Positions 57,873 through 64,000 of a DNA stretch of 64,000 bases are shown in pieces. The stretch lies in assembly GCF_001704415.2 (NCBI RefSeq), contig NC_030821.1:35199210-35263209 (forward strand), written 5' to 3'. The position numbers and the translations under genes are program-made. Positions within the stretch are counted from its first letter, which is position 1, and each line of letters starts with the position of its first letter. The notes beneath the pieces were generated by a model. The model saw only the letters and a list, made by a program, of their open reading frames with translations. It made no database searches and was not told the origin of the DNA. This stretch comes from Capra hircus (taxonomy: Eukaryota > Chordata > Mammalia > Artiodactyla > Bovidae).

Positions 57873-58445
57873 TATCCATTAGCTCTCATCTCTTCTTTTG
57901 TGAAGTATAGCAAGGAGAAAAATGTTATAAGTGGAAAGCAAACATTGATTATACAAATCAGAAAACAAGCTGCTAATGAGTTTCAAGTTGCTACAATGTA
58001 TGTGTTAAGGTAAATTGAAAGCGCTGATAGATCTTAAATTGTATGTGATTTTGAACTGTCATGGTTATTTCAGTGATTTGCTTGATCTTCCTAAACTCTT
58101 TCCCAAGGACTCAATTCATTTCAACAAGCATATATTGAAGGCTTGAGTGAGCAAATACCTGGAGCGCACTTTTTGATAAAAAAGGGAAATGAGACTGGCC
58201 TTCCCTTTGTAACGCAAATACAGACCTTTTTTCAGTTCCCAATTTTTGTTTAGATCTGAGCATATGTTGTAGAGATGGTAACTCCTCTGGGAGAAATCAA
58301 CAGCCCTCTAAGTCAACAAAAGAAATGATGCCCGTGTCAAAATATTATGGCAAGGCAAAGACACTAACACACTGAATTCAAGCTTGAAAAGTAGAGTGGT
58401 GAGGGGAATGGGATAGGGCTTCATAATAGAAAGAAGAGGATTTGT
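57873..58445. other. Unassigned sequence
   Basis: About 570 bp, nothing recognised. Confidence 0.5.
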
Positions 58446-58766
58446 GCTTCAAGGGTAACTCAGCTGGTAAAGAATCCACCTGCAATGCAAGAGACCCCGG
58501 TTCAATTCCTGGATCAGGAAGTTCCCCTGGAAAAGGGATAGGTTACCCCTCCAGTATTCTTGGGTTTCCCTGATGGCTCAGATTGCAAAGAATCTGCCTG
58601 CAAGAGGGAGACCTGGGTTTGATCCCTGGGTTGGGAAGGTCCCCTGAAGGAGAGCATGGCAATCCACTCCAGTATTCTTGCCTGAAAATCCCCATGGACA
58701 GAGGAGCCTGGCGGGCTACAGTCCGTGGGATCACAAAGAGTCGGACACGACTGAGTGACTAAGCAC
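58446..58766 (+). mobile_element. Bov-tA SINE with duplicated tRNA-like head
   Basis: Sense: first head 58446-58562 ending 'cagtattcttg', joined to a second head starting 'ggtttccctgatggctcag', then the Bov-A unit to 'gagtgactaagcac'. Same junction as at 4637-4943 on the opposite strand. Confidence 0.9.
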
Positions 58767-58769
58767 AAG

Positions 58770-59340
58770 GAACTACTGCACAGTGTGTTTACCTTTCCTG
58801 AGACCTATTCCCTAATGTGAGCAGACAGAGTTGAAAAAAAATCTTTAGTTGTTGTCGACATACGGATTAAAGATATCATGTGTAAAGCACAATATCTGGC
58901 ACACAGTAGAAGTTCAACAGCTGTAGGTATTATAAACAAGCAGGAAAAAAAAGTGGATATAGTCCACTAATTGAGACTTTAAGAACCAAAATATCTATTC
59001 TGCAATGCTTAGGAAAATTTGACACTTCTGCTCTCTCCCTTAACCACATCCCCAACCTCCCAACTTCTGTTTGAATCCTGTATGTCTCTTCAATTGTCTT
59101 GGCTATGTGCATTCATGAGGAAGCAGAAAGAAAAATGGAGACCTGATTTCTAAGCTCCTGCCCTAGCTTTACAGAGATGGAGCAAGGGATAAGATAACAG
59201 AATATGACGGAGTTCCCTTCAGTTGTGGGGGCATAACCCCCTTTCAGACCAGTCTTCCCCCTTCTAACAATTATAGACTCCGGAAAAAAAAAAAAATAAA
59301 CCTGAAGATTCTGAAGAGTAAACAAATGCAGGCAGATTAT
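58770..59340. other. Unassigned sequence
   Basis: Nothing recognised; an A13-rich run at about 59284-59297. Confidence 0.5.
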
Positions 59341-59949
59341 GGAGGGAAGGACAGAAACGTGGAGCAGCAACAAGCAGGGGGTAAGTCCTGCATTTTCCTA
59401 TGGTTTTCCCCCAGACTTGGGCTGCAGTAACAGAGTTTATTAAAACTCAAGAAGCTAAAACTATAAGAGAAGCCCACCATCTTTCTTGAAAGAAGAACCA
59501 AGGAAAGAGCCTGCACAACAGCCAACACTGGATGGTGGAAAGAGAATCCCAGAGAGGTAAATCCCTAATCCTATGCATGAAAACTATTTTAAAAGGTTCA
59601 GGTTGACACTTTAACTAAACATATGTGGGACAGATTTAAAACAATACAGCAAAGGCCTAAAGAATTGAACTAAAATTTAGATGACTGCCCACAGAAAGTA
59701 AGAAAAGACTTATAGCTTATGTTGTACCAAATTACTTGATGGTAAAAAAGGAAACATCAACAAAGTTTCTCAGAGGAATATAACAGAACCCAGAGTCTAC
59801 ACAACAAAACTTTCAGAATACCCATGGTAGAATTCAAAATACCCCAAAACACAAAGAAGCAGAAAAATACAACAAATTCTCAATGACCTAAAATTCCACA
59901 AGAGGCTAAAATTTGAAAGTTATATCAAATAACTTGAATCCAGAGTTTA

Positions 59950-60122
59950 TTTATTTATTTATTTTTTTAGTTTTTTATTTTTTAAATTTTAAAATCTTTA
60001 ATTCTTACATGCGTTCCCAAACATGAACCCCCCTCCCACCTCCCTCCCCACAACATCTCTCTGGGTCATCCCCATGCACCAGCCCCAAGCATGCTGCACC
60101 CTGCGTCAGACATAGACTGGCG
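59950..60122 (-). mobile_element. Young bovine L1 3' UTR, 3' part of a twin-primed insertion
   Basis: Antisense: TTTA-rich tail, then the complement of the bovine L1 3' UTR (GGGAGG-rich segment, 'tgcttggggctggtgcatgg' on the minus strand). Little diverged. The TSD tgaatccagagttta (59935-59949) abuts the tail. Confidence 0.92.
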
Positions 60123-60727
60123 ATGCAGCTCAATTCCAGAAAAATAAATGACCTAATCAAAAAATGGGCCAAAGAACTAAATAGACATTTCTCCAAAGAA
60201 GACATACGGATGGCTAACAAACACAAGAAAAGATGCTCAACATCACTCATTATTAGAGAAATGCAAATCAAAACCACAATGAGGTACCACTTCACACCAG
60301 TCAGAATGGCTGCGATCCAAAAATCTGCAAGCAATAAATGCTGGAGAGGGTGTGGAGAAAAGGGAACCCTCCTACACTGTTGGTGGGAATGCAAACTAGT
60401 AAAGCCACTATGGAGAACAGTGTGGAGATTCCTTAAAAAATTGCAAATAGAACTACCTTATGACCCAGCAATCCCACTGCTGGGCATACACACTGAGGAA
60501 ACCAGAATTGAAAGAGACACATGTACCCCAGTGTTCATCGCGGCACTGTTTATAATAGCCAGGACATGGAAACAACCTAGATGTCCATCAGCAGATGAAT
60601 GGATAAGAAAGCTGTGGTACATATACACAATGGAGTATTACTCAGCCGTTAAAAAGAATTCATTTGACTCAGTTCTGATGAGATGGATGAAACTGGAGCC
60701 GATTATACAGAGTGAAGTAAGCCAGAA
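60123..60727 (+). pseudogene. L1 ORF2 C-terminus, inverted 5' part of the twin-primed insertion
   Basis: An open frame of about 200 codons covering the C-terminal part of L1 ORF2: MANKHKKRCSTSLIIREMQ, the cysteine-rich motif C-W-R-G-C-G-E-K...H-C-W-W-E-C (about 60340-60395), PAIPLLGIHTEE, WYIYTMEYYSAVKK. It has no endonuclease or RT and, being inverted relative to its 3' UTR, cannot be expressed as an L1 protein. It ends at SEVSQ next to the right TSD (60728-60742). The intact frame indicates recent insertion. Confidence 0.93.
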
Positions 60728-61270
60728 TGAATCCAGAGTTTAAAAAGAACTATAACAACGTGCCAGTTTACAAATGTGCAAAAGATTTGACAGACATGTC
60801 ATAAAAGATACACATGTGGATAATAAGCACATGGAAAAAAGTGTTCCTCAGTATGAGAAAAAAATAAACAATGATATACATAAATTAAATACTTTTCATA
60901 AGAATTAAAATTAAAAACACTGGCAATACCAAGTGCTATGGGTGATCTCACCTCAGAAACTGTTGGTGGGAATGTCAAATTGTACAAATGCTTTGGAAAA
61001 ACGTTTAGCGGATTTGTTAAAATTTAAACAAACACTATCTATAAGCCAGTGACTCCACTATCTATAACCTGATTCTATACGAAAACATGTTTACAGATGT
61101 TCATAGCAGCTTCATTTATAATATTCTAAAAGTGCAAATAACCCAAATATCCATCAGGAGTGAAGAGATAAACAAAATATGGTATGACCATACAGTGAAA
61201 TAGTATTCAGCAGTTAAAAGGTACCACCTACTAATATTTGCATCAACAGGTAATGACTCAAAATTATTAT

Positions 61271-63396
61271 CAGTTCAGTTCAATTCAGTTCAGTCGCTCA
61301 GTCATGTCTGACTCTTTGCGACCCCATGAATCGCAAAACACCAGGCCTCCCTGTCCATCACCAACTCCCGGAGTTCACTCAGACTCATGTCCATTGAGTA
61401 CGTGATGCCATCCAGCCATCTCATCCTCTATCATCCCCTTCTCCTCCTTCCCCCAATCCCTCCCAGCATCAGAGTCTTTTCCAATGAGTCAACTCTTCCC
61501 ATGAGGCGGCCAAAGTATTGGAGTTTCAGCTTTAGCATCATTCCTTCCAAAGAAATCCCAGGGTTGATCTCCTTCAGACTGGACTGGTTGGATCTCCTTG
61601 CAGTCCAAGGGACTCTCAAGAGTCTTCTCCAACACCACAGTTCAAAAGCATCAATTCTTCGGTGCTCAGCCTTCTTCACAGTCCAACTCTCACATCCATA
61701 CATGATCACAGGAAAAACCATAGCCTTGACTAGATGGACCTTAGTCGGCAAAGTAATGTCTCTGCTTGTCCATATGCTATCTAGGTTGGTCATAACTTTC
61801 CTTCCAAGGAGTAAGCCTCTTTTAATTTCATGGCTGCAGTCACCATCTGCAGTGATTTTGGAGACCAAAAAAATAAAGTCTGACACTGTTTCCACTGTTT
61901 CCCCATCTATTTCCCATGAAGTGATGGGACCAGATGCCATGATCTTCGTTTTCTGAATGTTGAGCTTTAAGCCAACCTTTCCACTCTCCTCTTTCACTTT
62001 CATCAAGAGGTTTTTTAGCTCCTCTTCACTTTCTGCCATAAGGGTGGTGTCATCTGCATATCTCAGGTTATTGATATTTCTCCCGGCAATCTTGATTCCA
62101 GCTTGTGTTTCTTCCAGTCCAGTGTTTCTCATGATGTACTCTGCATATAAGTTAAATAAGCACGGTGACAATATACAGCCTTGACATACTCCTTTTCCTA
62201 TTTGGAACCAGTCTGTTGTTCCATGTCCAGTTCTAACAGTTGGTTGCTGACCTGCATACAGATTTCTCAAGAGGCAGGTTAGGTGGTCTGGTATTCCCAT
62301 CTCTTTCAGAATTTTCCACAATTTAGTGTGATCCACACAAAGGCTTTGGCATAGTCAATAAAGCAGAAATAGATGTTTTTCTGGAATTCTCTTGCTTTTT
62401 CCATGATCCAGCAGATGTTGGCAATTTGATCTCTGGGTCCTCTGCCTTTTCTAAAACCAGCTTGAACATCAGGGAGTTCACCGTTCACGTATTGCTGAAG
62501 CCTGGCTTGGAGAATTTTGAGCATTACTTTACTAGCATGTGAGATGAGTGCAATTGTGTGGTAGTTTGAGCATTCTTTGGCATTGCCTTTCTTTGGGATT
62601 GGAATGAAAACTGACCTTTTCCAGGCCTGTGGCCACTGCTGAGTTTTCCATATTTGCTGGCATATTGAAGGCAGCACTTTGACAGCATCATCTTTCAGGA
62701 TTTGAAATAGCTCAACTGGAATTCCATCACCTCCACTAGCTTTGTTCGTAGTGATGCTTTCTAAGGCCCACTTGACTTCATATTCCATGATGTCTGGCTC
62801 TAGATGAGTGATCACATCATCATGATTATCTGAGTCGTGAAGATCTTTTTTGTACAGTTGTTCTGTGTATTCTTGCCACCTCTTCTTAATATCTTCTCCT
62901 TCTGTTAGGTCCATACCATTTCTGTCCTTTATCAAGCCCATCTTTGCATGAAATGTTCCCTTAGTATCTCTAATTTTCTTGGAGAGATCCCTAGTCTTTC
63001 CCATTCTGTTGTTTTCCTCTATTTCTTTGCATTGATCTCTAAGGAAGGCTTTCTTATGTCTTCTTGCTATTCTTTGGAACTCTGCATTCAGATGCTTATA
63101 TCTTTCCTTTTCTCCTTTGCTTTTCACCTCTCTTCTTTTCACAGCTATTTGTAAGGCCTCCCCAAACAGCCATTTTGCTTTTTTTGCATTTCTTTTCCAT
63201 GGGGATGGTCTTGATCCCTGTCTCCTGTACAATGTCACGAACCTCATTCCATAGTTCATCAGGCACTCTATCTATCAGATCTAGGCCCTTAAATCTATTT
63301 CTCACTTCCACTGTATAATCATAAAGGATTTGATTGAGGTCATACCTGAATGGTCTAGCGGTTTTCCCTACTTTCTTCCATTTGAGTCTGAATTTG
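61271..63396 (-). mobile_element. Large BovB, 3' part (RT to tail), antisense
   Basis: The complement of the (tgaac) tail lies at 61271 and the element is continuous up to the linker after the endonuclease (KFRLK region) at about 63396. With the plus-strand BovB 5' part at 63397-64000 it forms a head-to-head pair. Sequence is close to the consensus implied by the other young copies. Confidence 0.94.
61431..63259 (-). pseudogene. BovB reverse transcriptase, one frameshift in the core
   Basis: Two overlapping frames: 62306-63259 (317 codons; linker, ASGGDGIPVELFQ, FIDYAKAF at about 62350) and 61431-62336 (301 codons; GKGVCQGCILSP, YADDTTLMAE, GCESWTVKKAEHRRID, WTARRSNQ). The catalytic Asp of FIDY and both Asp of YADD are present. 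The frames are separated by a 4-bp loss near 62337 (the sequence reads 'gcctttgtgtggatcac' where the 11.7 kb copy has 'gcctttgtctgtgtggatcac'). This is the best preserved RT in the window, but it is separated from its endonuclease by the inversion. Confidence 0.93.
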
Positions 63397-64000
63397 ACGC
63401 CTGTGGCCAGGAGGAGCAACCTGAGGAGCGGTGGCTACGCAGGTACAGGAGGGCCTAGAGGAGCTATCCATCCCACGTTGAAGGTCAGGAATGGTGGCGG
63501 TAAGGAGATACCCCTTGTCCAAGGTAAGAGAAACCCAAGTAAGATGGTAGGTGTTGCAAGAGGGCATCAGAGGGCAGACACACTGAAACCATACTTGCAG
63601 AAAACTAGTCAATCTAATCACACTAGGACCACAGCCTTGTCTAACTCAATGAAACCAAGCCATGCCTGCAGGGCAACCCAAGACAGGAGAGTCATGGTGG
63701 AGAGGTCTGACAGAATGTGGTCCACTGGAGAAGTGAATGGCAAGCCACTTCAGTATTCTTGCCTTGAGAACCCCATGAACAGTATGAAAAGGCAAAATGA
63801 TAGGATACCAAAAGAGGAACTCCCCAGGTGATTAGGTGCCCAATATGCTACTGGAGATCAGTGGAGAAATAACTCCAGAAAGGATGAAGGGATGGAGCCA
63901 AAGCAAAAACAATACCCAGCTGTGGATGTGACTGGTGATAGAAACAAAGTTCGATGCTGTAAAGAGCAATATTGCATAGGAACCTGGAACATCAGGTCCA
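63397..64000 (+). mobile_element. BovB 5' region, inverted, running off the window
   Basis: Sense copy of the BovB 5' region ('gaggagcggtggct', 'gaggagctatcc', 'gcaagagggcatcagaggg') aligned to 11.87-12.52 kb, ending in the first endonuclease motif (IGTWNIRS) at the window edge. A stop (TAG, about 63832) breaks the upstream frame. The right TSD would lie beyond 64000. Confidence 0.92.

Larger units (their letters stand above)
59341..61270 (+). mobile_element. Old L1M, sense, split by a young L1
   Basis: 59341-59934 resembles the L1M 5' region ('acccagagtctacacaac', 'cacaaagaagcagaaaaatac'). 60743-61270 resembles the ORF2 C-terminus ('aataagcacatgg', 'actggcaataccaagtgc', 'tgttggtgggaatgtcaaattg', 'gttcatagcagcttcattta'). 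A deletion between the two L1 regions must be assumed, so they may also be separate L1s. Confidence 0.5.

Noticed and set aside
60123..60743. 206-codon ORF as a host gene
   Set aside because: It is the C-terminus of L1 ORF2 in a twin-primed insertion with TSDs.
63334..63831. 165-codon plus-strand ORF as a host gene
   Set aside because: It spans the BovB inversion junction and the BovB 5' region; the same sequence occurs at about 12.0-12.3 kb.
1..64000. CRISPR array, phage, operon or defence system
   Set aside because: No regularly spaced repeats with unique spacers, no densely packed frames; all signals are mammalian repeats.

Overview
This is mammalian nuclear DNA from a ruminant, almost certainly a bovid (cattle, buffalo, sheep or goat). 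The evidence is the repeat content: at least 17 copies of the BovB (RTE-type) LINE, some two dozen tRNA-headed Bov-tA and Bov-A2 SINEs derived from BovB, a young L1 with the bovine-type 3' UTR, two artiodactyl CHR-type SINEs, and an older mammalian layer (MIR, L2/CR1-like, L1M, MER5A, a mariner MITE). I found no host protein-coding exon, no RNA gene, no CRISPR array and nothing prokaryotic. All long reading frames with recognisable protein similarity are decayed LINE polyproteins. The window reads as intergenic or intronic sequence shaped by repeated retrotransposition.

Layout. 1-11 kb: scattered SINEs and short BovB 3' ends, a MIR carrying a MER5A, and a 5'-inverted L1 (6.57-8.6 kb) interrupted by a BovB that itself carries a SINE. 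11.4-15.2 kb: a mariner MITE, an L1 3' end, then the only BovB that runs from GC-rich 5' repeats to the 3' tail (11699-15185); its endonuclease/reverse-transcriptase frame is broken at several places. 16-24.4 kb: stacked old L1s interrupted by SINEs and BovBs, ending in a 1.9 kb BovB. 24.4-46 kb: sparser, with a long L2-like relic at 26.85-27.6 kb, another at 32.0-33.65 kb, and a 3.8 kb repeat-free block (42.5-46.3 kb). 46-53 kb: isolated SINE, BovB and MIR copies. 53.7-57.2 kb: one long L2/CR1-like relic split by three later insertions. 58-64 kb: a SINE with a duplicated head, an old L1M interrupted by a young twin-primed L1, and a large BovB whose 5' part is inverted and runs off the right edge.

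How the parts relate. BovB supplies the enzymatic machinery (AP endonuclease, RT); Bov-tA and Bov-A2 share its 3' end and use its machinery in trans; L1 acts separately. Target-site duplications (TSDs) can be read for many copies and give a relative order of insertions. The observations most worth checking concern mechanism rather than a gene system: (i) a 189-bp, about 98% identical inverted duplication 0.86 kb apart that looks like a SINE copy which carried along its downstream flank; (ii) 5'-inverted (twin-primed-like) BovB insertions, one with a 13-bp TSD; (iii) a head-to-head pair of L1 3' ends inside one 18-bp TSD. I saw no convincing undescribed gene system.
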